Origin: CAYQAJ01 sp964415245
Lineage (GTDB): Bacteria; Planctomycetota; Planctomycetia; Pirellulales; Pirellulaceae
Length of the DNA stretch: 37,322 nucleotides
Assembly: GCA_964415245.1 (NCBI GenBank)
Contig: CAYQAJ010000017.1
Span: 1-37,322 of the forward strand
Direction of reading: 5' to 3'
The position numbers and the translations under genes are program-made. Positions 17,901-25,899 of this stretch are shown here, one piece after another; position 1 is the stretch's first letter; each line of letters begins with the position of its first letter. The notes beneath the pieces were generated by a model that searched no databases, was not told the DNA's origin, and saw only the letters and a list, made by a program, of their open reading frames with translations.

Positions 17901-18836
17901 GTTGCCGTCGGAATGCTCCGCCGCCAGGCCGCTGTACGCCGGTGGATCGAGCGTCACGTGCAACGACGCGACACGTGGCGGCTGCACCACGCGCATTGGC
18001 AGCCACGCGACGCCTGCGCCCGTGTAATCGCCGCCCTCGGCACGGTACTGAAACGATCGCGTGACGCTGGATAGCCGGTGTACCATGCGATCACCTGACA
18101 GCTTCATTTCATACGTCTGAATCTGGTTGGGTGAATCGCCCTCGAACCAATACGAGATGGCGACCACCTCGGGCATTCGTCGGTTGCGATCGACCACGAC
18201 GGCCCGAAAGTCGTCGCCCGAGGCAATCCAGTCGCGCGGGTCCTCAAAGGCCAAATCGTTGCGTCGAGGCCAAGGCGCATTGCTGCCCGGGACGAAGAGG
18301 CGCCATGCGGCCAACCCCGCCGACTGCACATCCAACACGCACACCACCGTCACAATCGCGGACACGACCAGCGCGATCAGGGCAATGCGCACCACCGGCC
18401 GCGAACTGATGGAGCGCGCGAGGTCCAACGCTTCGATGGCGGCACTCATCTCCGCCACCACCGCGCGGCGCAGCGCCGGCGAACCGCTCTCCCGATCCGA
18501 CTCCGACTGCCCCAAAAACGCCACGGCGCTGGAGAGCTGCTGGCCGAACTGAGGGAAGTAGTGCTCGATGCGACGCGCCACGTCGACGTCGCTGCGGCGA
18601 TAGCGCAGCGCCGGTAGCACGAACAACCAAAAGGTCGCCGCCACGACGCCGGCCAACGCCGCCGAAAAAATGAGCCGCACGCCGACGTCGTCGACGCGGG
18701 CAAAGTAGTCGACGACTCCCAGCGCCAGCGCAGTGCCCAACACCAACGCTACCGTCCACGCCAGCGCATGCAACACGACCAGCAGCCGGGCGCGCCGACG
18801 CACGCTCTGAATCTTCTGCTGGAGAGGATGCGGCAT
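14934..18836 (-). CDS. 1300-residue DUF4175-like membrane and coiled-coil protein
   Basis: This is a very large inner-membrane protein. It has three membrane segments near the N-terminus (about 18-42, 53-76 and 149-170) in the layout of DUF4175/TIGR02302-type proteins: MPHPLQQKIQSVRRRARLLV, and DVDVARRIEHYFPQFGQQLS. A periplasmic beta-rich region follows, about 175-540, with immunoglobulin-like pieces (HVTLDPPAYSGLAAEHSDG, GTYGFELVDQDGYAS). From about 570 to 1230 it is almost all charged, Gln/Glu/Arg-rich coiled coil (RYRRFLREIGQLRREQEQLL, EEDLAEARRQLEDAIRRGEQ). The tail is Pro/Ser/Gly-rich. It lies between the VWA membrane gene and the acidic secreted gene on the same strand. The function is unknown; a scaffold reaching across the periplasm is an inference. 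Confidence 0.8.
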   Translation of the reverse strand: MPHPLQQKIQSVRRRARLLVVLHALAWTVALVLGTALALGVVDYFARVDDVGVRLIFSAALAGVVAATFWLFVLPALRYRRSDVDVARRIEHYFPQFGQQLSSAVAFLGQSESDRESGSPALRRAVVAEMSAAIEALDLARSISSRPVVRIALIALVVSAIVTVVCVLDVQSAGLAAWRLFVPGSNAPWPRRNDLAFEDPRDWIASGDDFRAVVVDRNRRMPEVVAISYWFEGDSPNQIQTYEMKLSGDRMVHRLSSVTRSFQYRAEGGDYTGAGVAWLPMRVVQPPRVASLHVTLDPPAYSGLAAEHSDGNFRALVGTRVQVQGESDKPLSAAHLVVEGESPQRIAARLSDDGRTFSVGGDGEDPWVVQGPGTYGFELVDQDGYASAAGQRWEMQAWTDEPPTVVVKRPSANVSMTAAGWIPWSAVVRDDLAVRWIELRCERRESEGAPPRSEPAVLLFQGPEQPPVAAASAGSGATAGSEANSASAPGAPQAELEVEYRFDLARLPALTAGEVLTLQLAAADYQPQVGTGPSIRVAIITADEFEDRTARRLAFIVSRLADALRVERNVRGQVVALENQIQESARLAQTDVDPLQSAELNQRQVRHVLGDTSDGAASLLRMLLDDLAANRQGESETFRRTEQVLLRVEGLRVGPIPAVEAHLTSAVKATRAALASPEPDDGASRSERGTDAVTREVLVATDSGAAALDESRLAADSTVSATSEVAGQLRLAGQGQDEVIAVLESLLDDLSQWDRYRRFLREIGQLRREQEQLLEQTGALGPRTIGRDTNDLTPQDRADLKTFAQRQGELSRRFDRTRSAMETTRVELAELEPSASLSLGDALEVAARLGVGDLMREGRLRIEQNQLASAADVQQQLVDALQEMLDVLSNRRENDKERLVKELREALDELDRIEQVQRQLGQATERLAGDPASERRRAELAELSRRQREAAEQVARLTRRLERLSADEAADALERAAHSMSQAADAQAGDDAQGARDPARQAEEDLAEARRQLEDAIRRGEQDLLQEQFAQLQQQVQALVLQQQGLLDTTTELNDLRVAQGEWTPAQLTSLGDLAGHQRNLGQDTSGLADEVAASPVFELALIRAARPMSRAADVLEASEAGETAQQLQRDALERLNQLLAAFESQADDPNGGSQPDEQGNPPSPTPPNISDPAAAMAQLKLLRVMQEDVRRRTQSLDEKRRLVGFWSAEEQQEVAELAQEQGRLAELIVNLSQPPATDSPDELPGLPDSAPSRDSEGEGENNGNGLPELPGLEEAVRDAGRSSVGRDLTRDPQNRSNTR

Positions 18837-18990
18837 AGTAGGGAAGCTCGTGCGGTGGCGGGCGTTATCCTGGGCTTTGGCTCGGCTGTCGACGGGCCCT
18901 CGGTGTGTCCTAGGCGCAGCGTGCTACGCAAGTTACGACGAATGAGCGAGCCATTGGGTTCCACGCTTGCGAGAGGATGGCCGAGTTCTA

Positions 18991-19090
18991 AGAGCTTACC
19001 CAGAAACCGTCGGGGACTGGCTCATTTTGCGCAGTCTGCGGAGCAAAATGTGCCTGTCCCCTTCTCTGAGACGGTTTTTGGATAAGCTCT
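18991..19090. repeat. 100-bp nested palindrome containing a REP-like element
   Basis: Outer arms AGAGCTTACCCAGAAACCGT (18991-19010) and ACGGTTTTTGGATAAGCTCT (19071-19090) are reverse complements at 18 of 20 positions. Nested inside at 19012-19061 is a 50-bp palindrome, GGGGACTGGCTCATTTTG... ...CAAAATGTGCCTGTCCCC. The same 50 bp, inverted, lies at 23788-23837, and a diverged copy lies at 32482-32556. The GGGGACAGG/CCTGTCCCC ends are like those of REPs mobilised by RAYT (Y1) transposases. No such gene is in the window. It fills the gap between two genes of the minus-strand array. Confidence 0.85.
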
Positions 19091-19100
19091 AAGTCGGGCG

Positions 19101-19130
19101 GACGGCACGCGGAGCGTGCCTGCTACCGTC
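19101..19130. repeat. GGCACGC-GGA-GCGTGCC hairpin
   Basis: A perfect 7-bp stem (19104-19110 with 19114-19120) has a GGA loop, flanked by GACGG and CCGTC. It lies just after the stop of the VWA membrane gene on the minus strand and might act as a 3' hairpin. No U-tract is present. Confidence 0.5.
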
Positions 19131-19135
19131 CCGCA

Positions 19136-21544
19136 TTATATCATTCCGCAGCGTTTTCGGAGTAACCACTCCGTAACGATGAGCAAAACGAACGCGAGCG
19201 GGAACGGCCACCAATTCCACGCGGGCACCGACGGAAGCGTTTCGATGCGAACCTGGCGACCCTTGGGCAAATCGCGAACCAGCTCGTCGGCCGTCGTCAC
19301 GGTGTAGAAGTGTCCGCCGGACACCTCGGCTGCGCGCTGCAGATCGGCCGAGTCCATCTCCATTCTCGCCCGCTCCGCCGCCGGTGCGACCACAGCCAAC
19401 CGATGCGAAGGGGGACGCCCCTCCAACGTGGGCACCGCCAGCCAAGCGCGGTAATTCCCCTCCGCCAGGTTGCTGACGGTGGCATCGAAAATGCCGCGCT
19501 GCGCGCGATCGCGGTGCAGCTTAACGTGCCGCCGCGCGCCCCCTTCGCGCTGGAGCACGACGGTCACTCCGTCGTCCTCCGCCGGCGCTTGCCGGTCGTC
19601 GAAGAACCGCACACGCAACAGCACCGGCTCCCCCTGGTCGTACTCCTCGCGATCCGACGAAACCTCGGCCGTGCGGCTCGTGCCCAACAACTTCGAGCGG
19701 CTGAGATAACGGATCGTTTGCATCCAATATCGGGCGAAGTAATCCTCGTCGGTTCGCTTGCTCCACCGCCACGATTCGTCGCTCAAGTGCAGCACCACCT
19801 TGCCCGAGCCCACGTATTGCATGCACACCACGGGCAGGTTGAATCCGCTGTTGCCGGTTCGCGTGGGATGTTCCAGCAGCACCATTGCACCGGGCTTCAC
19901 GTCCGGCGCGTCAATCATCCAGTCCAGACCAGGCAATCTCTGCCAGACACGCATCGAATCGAGCGGAGTGTCGGCAAGCTGAAGCTGCGGAGCTGTCAGT
20001 CCCAGCCGAGTCGGCTGTGGCACCCACTGGTCGGTGAGCACCACGTCGGGATTCGGCGCCGTGCAGGTAGCCAGATCGATCGGCAACAGCGCCGCCAGCG
20101 GCGTATCAACGTACGAGCGTGGCGTATACCGCGGCCCGGAGAGAAACACGATGCCCCCGCCGCGACTGGTGACGAACTCCGCGACGTTCTCCATCACCGG
20201 TCGCGTGAGCAGTGCCGGATTCACGTCGCCGAACAGGATCACGTCGTACTGAAACAGCTCGTCCCGCCGCACGGGAAACCCGCGCTTGGCCGTCTCGTCG
20301 ATATCGGCGTACTCCAGGTCGGCCTCTTGTAGCACGGTATCGAGCTGCACCGCTTTGGCCGCACGCGGCCCTGCGCCTTGTCGCTGCCGGCCGAGCGTGG
20401 TTTTGAGCGAGCGAAACTCCCAACTCGGATAGCCTTGCACCAACAACACGCGAATCGTCTCGTCGCGCACGCTCACCAGCGCGGTCTGCTGGTTATTCTC
20501 GGAATTGATCTCCCCCTCCTGGGGCTCGACTTCCAACACATACCGATAATCGCCCTTCTCGCTGGGGCGATACGAAAGGTCGATGGCCTGGATTTGCCCG
20601 TCGCCCGAGATGGTAAAAGGGCGCTCGGCGAGGACGGCGCCCGATGCGTCGTCCTTGAGCCGGACCGTGACCGTGCGGCGGGCATATCCCGACGCCGTGA
20701 GCCGCGCCTGCACGTGCAGCGTGTCGTGAACGAACACCACCTCATCGGCCACCAGATCGCTCAGCCGCAAATCGCGGGCAGCTTGATCGTTGCCCAGCCC
20801 GATCGTCATCAGCGGAATTTCCTTGCGCTGGGCGTATCGGGCCGCATCGGACAGCGACTTGCCCTGCGTGGTGATCCCGTCGGAAAGAACGACGATCGCC
20901 GCCGTGGGACGGCCTCGCTGCGCTTCGAGCACGTCGAGCAGGCCATCGCCGAGACGGCTGGCGGGCTGCTCGGCTCGCAGCCCACGCAGCGCCTGCGGCA
21001 GGTCGCCCGCCTGGCTCGACTCTGCTTGCGCCGCCGTGCCGATCGTATACACCTTGACGTTGTACCGCTTGGCGAGGTCCTGCAAGAGCGCGGCATCGTC
21101 CTCCAATAGAAGTGTAAGACCGAGGTTCAATCGCGAAGGCTTATCGAAACCGGCATCCTTCGCGCGGCGCGCTAACTCGGTAACCAGTGCGGCGTCGTCG
21201 TAATGATCGATCAGGTCCTGACTGCCCGTGACGTCGATCACAAAAACCAGATCGGGCAGATCGGTGCGAAAGCGGTTGTGCATCCATCCATACAAAAGCA
21301 ACACCAGCAGCGCCACCAACGAGAAACGAATGCCCGCCAACAACAGCCGCACGGGAAGGCGGGCCGTGCCGCGCTCCCGGAAGTACACGAACAGGGCCAG
21401 CGCCAGTCCGAATACGAGCAGCAATATCGTGAGCCACAGCGGCGGATACGGCCACGAGGGAACGATCTTCGATTCCAACCCCTCGCCGGCGCCGAGCGAT
21501 TGCTGCGCCAGCAGGTAAACCGATGTGGAAGACAATACGCCCAT
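19136..21544 (-). CDS. membrane-anchored VWA/glutamine-amidotransferase-like Bat family protein
   Basis: The 802-residue protein has two N-terminal membrane segments (about 36-55 and 67-88) and one at the C-terminus (WWPFPLAFVLLIVTEWLL, about 777-795). Between them is a von Willebrand A-like domain starting DLVFVIDVTGSQ. The MIDAS motif DxSxS reads D104-V-T-G-S, a Thr substitution that may still bind metal, with VVLSDGITTQG further on. Beta-sandwich regions and a class-I glutamine-amidotransferase-like flavodoxin fold follow (VLLVQGYPSWEFRSLKTTLG; GGGIVFLSGPRYTPRSYVD) without the Cys-His-Glu triad. It starts 14 bp after the BatA-like gene's stop. The family goes with MoxR/DUF58 operons and is thought to help assemble or regulate envelope proteins. 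Confidence 0.85.
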   Translation of the reverse strand: MGVLSSTSVYLLAQQSLGAGEGLESKIVPSWPYPPLWLTILLLVFGLALALFVYFRERGTARLPVRLLLAGIRFSLVALLVLLLYGWMHNRFRTDLPDLVFVIDVTGSQDLIDHYDDAALVTELARRAKDAGFDKPSRLNLGLTLLLEDDAALLQDLAKRYNVKVYTIGTAAQAESSQAGDLPQALRGLRAEQPASRLGDGLLDVLEAQRGRPTAAIVVLSDGITTQGKSLSDAARYAQRKEIPLMTIGLGNDQAARDLRLSDLVADEVVFVHDTLHVQARLTASGYARRTVTVRLKDDASGAVLAERPFTISGDGQIQAIDLSYRPSEKGDYRYVLEVEPQEGEINSENNQQTALVSVRDETIRVLLVQGYPSWEFRSLKTTLGRQRQGAGPRAAKAVQLDTVLQEADLEYADIDETAKRGFPVRRDELFQYDVILFGDVNPALLTRPVMENVAEFVTSRGGGIVFLSGPRYTPRSYVDTPLAALLPIDLATCTAPNPDVVLTDQWVPQPTRLGLTAPQLQLADTPLDSMRVWQRLPGLDWMIDAPDVKPGAMVLLEHPTRTGNSGFNLPVVCMQYVGSGKVVLHLSDESWRWSKRTDEDYFARYWMQTIRYLSRSKLLGTSRTAEVSSDREEYDQGEPVLLRVRFFDDRQAPAEDDGVTVVLQREGGARRHVKLHRDRAQRGIFDATVSNLAEGNYRAWLAVPTLEGRPPSHRLAVVAPAAERARMEMDSADLQRAAEVSGGHFYTVTTADELVRDLPKGRQVRIETLPSVPAWNWWPFPLAFVLLIVTEWLLRKRCGMI

Positions 21545-21558
21545 GAATTCTTTCGCCG

Positions 21559-23736
21559 CTATCGGCCGCCAAATCGCCAGGCCAACACCGATTCCAAGAA
21601 CACCAGCCCCAGCACGCCCGCCAGCGCGAACCGGAACAGTCCCGTTCGCCGCGTCGACTCGACCGCCGCGCTCGGGGCTTTTTCCACCGCTACGTCGCGT
21701 GCGAGCGCTTCGGGCAGCAGGTCGGGGTCGACCCGCGATAGATCGCTCTCCCGAATATCGACATTGACGGCATACCGCTGCAGCGTCGGCTCGGAAAGCG
21801 CCAGCCGCGCGTCGTACACTCCGCTTTGGCGCGTGTCCTCGAAGCTCCAGCGGCCCACCGCCCCGTCGGGCGCCACCTGCCTTCGCTCCACGCTGCCGTC
21901 GGGCGCGGCCACGTCGACCGGCGCATTGGGCGCCGCGCCATACAGCACGCCCTCGATCGATTGTCCTACCAGTACGTTGCGGGCGTTGTCGCGACTGCCG
22001 GCCGATAGGGCGATCATCTCCTGCACTAGGGATACAAAATCCTTCGCCAAGGGGAGCGTGGTCCAGGCAACGGGAGGAAAGAGCGACGCGTCGACCGACT
22101 CGCTCGACGCCGCCGTGGCCACCACCATGCTCCGTCCGCCTCCGATCTGCTCTTCGACAATGGCCGGGTCGCCGTTGTCGAAGGCCAGCGCCGTTTTCGA
22201 CGTGGCCGGGTCAATCGGCGCGAGTCGCACGTAGCGCAGCGTGGCATAGGTGAACAGACCCGAGCCGGGATTGCCGCGGAAGGCGCGCGTCAGCTCGTGG
22301 CGATACTCTAGCGGGTCGAGGCGCTGCTCTCCCTCACGAATCACGGAACCGAGCCGCGCCGGCAGCACGCGCTGCGAGGGTTCCACGTCGACCAGCGCCT
22401 GGTTGTAGCTCTCGGCGTCGACCTGATCGCCCAAAAAGAACACGAGGCCGCCGCCCCCTTCCAGGTATTGCCGCAGCACGGCCGCCTCGTCGCGCCCGAA
22501 TCGAGCCACGTTGCACAGGAAGATCGCGTCGTACCGGTGCAAGTCGCGTTCGAGAATCGCGCTCTCGGTTAGCACTTCGGCGTCGACGGCGGAGCGCTGG
22601 TCGTCGAAGGGGGCCGCCGCGGTCGCAACGTACCGCGTGGAACCCGGCTTGCCCGACACCATCAGCACCGCTACCGACTCCCGCACGGGAACGCTCAACC
22701 AGCGGCGATTATCGACGCCGAGCCACTCGTCGCCCAGTCGAGCCTCGACGACGTGTTCGCCCGCAATGTCGAAAGTGAACGAGAAAGAAGCGACGGCAGA
22801 GCCTCCCACCGGGACGTCGACCACCTTCTGCTCGATTCGCCGGCCGTCGACAAAGAACTCGACCACTCGCTGGGATTCATCGCGATCGGCGAAGCTGCGT
22901 ACCTCGGCGTCGAACGTTGCCGGTCGGCCGACCGTTACGGGCGACTTGGCCACCGCCAGCCGCGCTACCGCCAGGTTGTTACGCCCCGATTCGCCCAGAT
23001 CGACCAACACGAGTTGCGCCTGTTCGGCCAACCGGCCGATGCGGCCGCGGCAATCAGGCGTGTCGATCGCATCCCACGTGGTTCGCCCGAGGTCGGTAAA
23101 GAAGCACACGCGGACCGATTCCAGCCGGGGATGCTTGTCGCGAGCCGCGGCGACAATCGATTCCACCTGCGCCAGCGACGCCGACAATTCGGCGCCGGCG
23201 TGCGGAAGCGCGAGGCCGGCGATCTCGTCGCGGACTTCGTTGGCATCGAAGGCGGGCTCGGCGATCACCGCGCGGGGCGGCTCGCCCATCAGCACCAGCG
23301 TGAACCCGTCGCCCTGATTGCTCTGGTCGACCGTTTGCGCGGCGAGCTGCTTGGCCAGTTCGAAGCAAGTGGCGTCGCCGCGGCGGTAATCCATCGAGTA
23401 CGAACCGTCGATCACCAGCACCACGTGCGTGCGTGCGCCCGCGCGCGAGATAATTCCCGGTGCTGCGCCGGTGGGCCAGAACGGATCGGCCAGCGCCACG
23501 GCCAACAGCAGCAGAATGAGCATCCGCACGGCGAGCAGGATGAGCTGTTCGATGCGCAGCCGCCGGGCGTGCTTCTTCAGCGCGGCCAGCAGAAACGTCA
23601 TCGCGCCCCAAGGCACCACGTCGTATCGACGCCGGCTCAAGAGGTGAATGATCACGGGAATGGCCGCCGCGACGCCCCACGCCAGCATGATCGTGCTGGC
23701 GAACGGCCAAATCGCTGCGACGGGCGGCTGCAACAT
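21559..23736 (-). CDS. BatA-like VWA membrane protein
   Basis: It has 725 residues from the ATG at 23736, which has AAGGG about 10 bases upstream; the frame is open further to 23778 but without similarity. The N-terminus is the Bat double-transmembrane module (about 14-33 and 64-84) with IPVIIHLLSRRRYDVVPWGA between. A VWA domain follows with an intact MIDAS, VLVIDGSYSMDYRRGD (Asp110, Ser112, Ser114). The middle has beta-sandwich repeats and an amidotransferase-like fold (VLMVSGKPGSTRYVATAAAP; GGGLVFFLGDQVDAESYNQA). A last membrane segment, ALAGVLGLVFLESVLAW, closes the protein. It faces the periplasm and would work with the adjacent second VWA protein, MoxR and DUF58. A REP-like palindrome separates it from the DUF58 gene. 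Confidence 0.88.
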   Translation of the reverse strand: MLQPPVAAIWPFASTIMLAWGVAAAIPVIIHLLSRRRYDVVPWGAMTFLLAALKKHARRLRIEQLILLAVRMLILLLLAVALADPFWPTGAAPGIISRAGARTHVVLVIDGSYSMDYRRGDATCFELAKQLAAQTVDQSNQGDGFTLVLMGEPPRAVIAEPAFDANEVRDEIAGLALPHAGAELSASLAQVESIVAAARDKHPRLESVRVCFFTDLGRTTWDAIDTPDCRGRIGRLAEQAQLVLVDLGESGRNNLAVARLAVAKSPVTVGRPATFDAEVRSFADRDESQRVVEFFVDGRRIEQKVVDVPVGGSAVASFSFTFDIAGEHVVEARLGDEWLGVDNRRWLSVPVRESVAVLMVSGKPGSTRYVATAAAPFDDQRSAVDAEVLTESAILERDLHRYDAIFLCNVARFGRDEAAVLRQYLEGGGGLVFFLGDQVDAESYNQALVDVEPSQRVLPARLGSVIREGEQRLDPLEYRHELTRAFRGNPGSGLFTYATLRYVRLAPIDPATSKTALAFDNGDPAIVEEQIGGGRSMVVATAASSESVDASLFPPVAWTTLPLAKDFVSLVQEMIALSAGSRDNARNVLVGQSIEGVLYGAAPNAPVDVAAPDGSVERRQVAPDGAVGRWSFEDTRQSGVYDARLALSEPTLQRYAVNVDIRESDLSRVDPDLLPEALARDVAVEKAPSAAVESTRRTGLFRFALAGVLGLVFLESVLAWRFGGR

Positions 23737-23787
23737 CTTTTCTGCCCTTCTCGGGTCTTGGCTTGTCCCAAAAACCATTGCGGATCA

Positions 23788-23837
23788 GGGGACAGGCACA
23801 TTTTGCTCCGATACTTGCGCAAAATGAGCCAGTCCCC
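23788..23837. repeat. 50-bp REP-like palindrome, inverted copy
   Basis: GGGGACAGGCACATTTTGCT begins a 50-bp palindrome ending CAAAATGAGCCAGTCCCC. Compared with the reverse complement of 19012-19061, 45 of 50 positions are the same, and all five differences lie together in the central loop. It lies between the DUF58 and BatA-like genes. Confidence 0.88.
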
Positions 23838-23851
23838 GATCGTTTTGCGAT

Positions 23852-24754
23852 TCACTTCCTCTTTTCCGCCCGCGCGGCTAGGAATCGGCTCAGCGTCAGG
23901 TCCATCGGTTGATCGGTCCGCACGAGATGGTAATCGACCTGCTGCGCGCGGCAGCCCGTCGACACTTCGCGAAGGTAGCTTTCCAGCTCGCTTAAATACG
24001 CGCGACGCACCGAGCGTCCGTCGGCCAACACGTGCGGCAGTCCTTCCAGCCCCTCGAACCGCGTCATCCGCTGAAACGGAAAGTCGACCTCGGCCGGATC
24101 GAGCACGTGCAGCACGATCACGTCATGCCGTCGGTGTCGCAAGTGCTTCAGGCCCGACAGCATCTCCCGCACGTCATCCAACAGGTCGCTGAAGATGATC
24201 ACCACGCCGCGCTTGCTCATCCGTTGGGCCAGCTCGTGGAAGATCGGTCCGGTGCGCGTCTTGGCGCCAGAGGGCGTGGTCTCCAGCACGTGCAAAAGCT
24301 GCTTGAGAATCGCCGGGTTGCTGCTGGGGCGGACGAACGCGCGCACGTCGGAATCGAACGTCACCAGCCCCACGGCGTCCTGCTGCTGCAACACCAGCCA
24401 CGCCAGCGCCGCCGCCAGAATCTGGCAATACTCAAACTTCGACAGGCTGGCCGACCGGCTCTTGTAGGCCATGCTCTCGCTGGCGTCGAGCACCAGGCAG
24501 CACAGCAGATTGGTCTCGTCCTCGTACTGCTTGACGTACGGCTTGTTCGTGCGGCCGAACACTTTCCAGTCGACGTACCGCAAGTCGTCGCCCGGGGCGT
24601 ATTCGCGGTGCTCGGCAAATTCGACGGAGAAGCCATGGTACGGGCTGCGGTGCAGACCGGCCAGGTACCCCTCGACCACGCGACGCGCCCGAAGCTGCAA
24701 CCCGTGCAGCTTAGCCAGCATCCGCGGATCTAAAAACTTCTGGGACGATTCCAC
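23852..24754 (-). CDS. DUF58 domain protein
   Basis: The frame is open far upstream. The chosen start is GTG at 24754 (MESSQKFLDPRMLAKLHGLQ, 300 residues), inside the end of moxR, with AGAAGAG upstream; ATG at 24721 is the alternative. The DUF58 signature is clear: SPYHGFSVEFAEHREYAPGD and DLRYVDWKVFGRT, followed by a VWA-like part with MIDAS LDASESM (Asp90, Ser92, Ser94) and VVIIFSDLLDD. No membrane segment is seen, so it is cytoplasmic. In MoxR operons DUF58 and MoxR are thought to act as a chaperone-like pair on VWA proteins. It overlaps moxR by 44 bp, which indicates coupled expression. Confidence 0.9.
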   Translation of the reverse strand: MESSQKFLDPRMLAKLHGLQLRARRVVEGYLAGLHRSPYHGFSVEFAEHREYAPGDDLRYVDWKVFGRTNKPYVKQYEDETNLLCCLVLDASESMAYKSRSASLSKFEYCQILAAALAWLVLQQQDAVGLVTFDSDVRAFVRPSSNPAILKQLLHVLETTPSGAKTRTGPIFHELAQRMSKRGVVIIFSDLLDDVREMLSGLKHLRHRRHDVIVLHVLDPAEVDFPFQRMTRFEGLEGLPHVLADGRSVRRAYLSELESYLREVSTGCRAQQVDYHLVRTDQPMDLTLSRFLAARAEKRK

Positions 24755-25763
24755 GGCTTGGCTCTTCTTCTGCGGCCGGCACCAGGTCGAGCAGGCGATT
24801 GATGATGTCGTCGGAGGTGACGCCTTCGGCATCGGCGTTGAAATTGGTCTTGATGCGGTGCCGCAGCACGGGCAGCGCCACGGCGCGAATGTCCTCGAAG
24901 CTGGCGCAATGCCGCCCATACAGCGCGGCCCTCGCCTTGGCCCCCAGCACCAGATACTGGCTGGCCCGCGGCCCCGCGCCCCACATCACAAACGACGTGA
25001 TGAACGGCGGCACGCCGTCGCGGCCGGCTCGCGTCAGCCGTGCCAACCGCAGTGCATATCGGGCCACGTGATCGGCCACGGGAATGCGGCGGACGATTTT
25101 CGCCAGCCCGCTGATCTGCGCCGCATCGAGCACGGGGGTCGTCTGTACGTCGACGTCGGTCGTCGTGCGTTTGACGATCGAAAGCTCTTCGTCCTCGTCG
25201 GGATAATCGACCGACACGTGGAACATAAAGCGGTCGAGCTGTGCCTCGGGCAGCGGGTACGTCCCTTCCTGCTCGATGGGATTCTGCGTGGCCAGCACGA
25301 AGAACGGCTCCGGCAAGAGGTGTTTTTCGCCGCCGACCGTCACCTGGTGTTCCTGCATGGCTTCCAACAGGGCTGCCTGAGTCTTGGGCGGTGTGCGGTT
25401 AATCTCGTCGGCCAACACCACGTTGGCGAAGATGGGCCCGCGCAAAAAGCGAAAGTGCCGCTCGCCCGTGGCACGGTCCTCGTGAATGACTTCGGTCCCC
25501 GTGATGTCCGAGGGCATCAAGTCGGGCGTGAACTGAATGCGATTGAACTCGAGCGACAGCGCCCCGGCCAGGCTGCGAATCATGAGCGTTTTGGCCAGAC
25601 CGGGCACGCCCACCAGCAGGCAGTGTCCGCCGGCAAAGAGCGCGATGAGCAACTCTTCGATGACGTCCTTCTGGCCCACGATGGTCTTCGACAGCTCGCT
25701 GGCAATCTGCCGAAACGCCTCGCTGAGCTTTTCCACGGCCTGGATGTCGTCGTCAGGGAGCAT
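24711..25763 (-). CDS. MoxR-family AAA+ ATPase
   Basis: The 350-residue cytoplasmic ATPase shows Walker A GVPGLAKT (52-59), Walker B VVLADE (115-120) followed by INRTPPKTQAALLEAMQE, and sensor 1 ATQNPIEQEGTYPLPEAQ with Asn161. The C-terminal lid contains WGAGPRASQYLVLGAKARA and the Arg-rich VLRHRIKTNF. All are standard for the MoxR (MRP) subfamily. It is the first gene of the minus-strand array running down to 11558. A TTTGGGATTTG repeat lies in the 136-bp gap upstream of it. MoxR proteins are used for maturation of envelope enzymes and complexes; the client here is not known. Confidence 0.96.
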   Translation of the reverse strand: MLPDDDIQAVEKLSEAFRQIASELSKTIVGQKDVIEELLIALFAGGHCLLVGVPGLAKTLMIRSLAGALSLEFNRIQFTPDLMPSDITGTEVIHEDRATGERHFRFLRGPIFANVVLADEINRTPPKTQAALLEAMQEHQVTVGGEKHLLPEPFFVLATQNPIEQEGTYPLPEAQLDRFMFHVSVDYPDEDEELSIVKRTTTDVDVQTTPVLDAAQISGLAKIVRRIPVADHVARYALRLARLTRAGRDGVPPFITSFVMWGAGPRASQYLVLGAKARAALYGRHCASFEDIRAVALPVLRHRIKTNFNADAEGVTSDDIINRLLDLVPAAEEEPSRGIVPEVFRSADAG

Positions 25764-25848
25764 GTCATGCGCTTTCTAAGGTGGCGGGTGTTTGCCGATC
25801 TGCCGCGCCGAATCAGCCGCCATACGTTTGGAATTTGGCAGTTGATTA

Positions 25849-25880
25849 TTGTTTGGGATTTGTCATTTGTGATTTGGTGC
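25849..25880 (+). repeat. TTTGGGATTTG dispersed repeat, copy 2
   Basis: TTGTTTGGGATTTGTC then ATTTGTGATTTGGTGC; 29 of 32 positions equal 2085-2116. It lies upstream of moxR and downstream of the propeller gene. Confidence 0.75.
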
Positions 25881-25899
25881 TTTACCTGCACAGGCTGGT

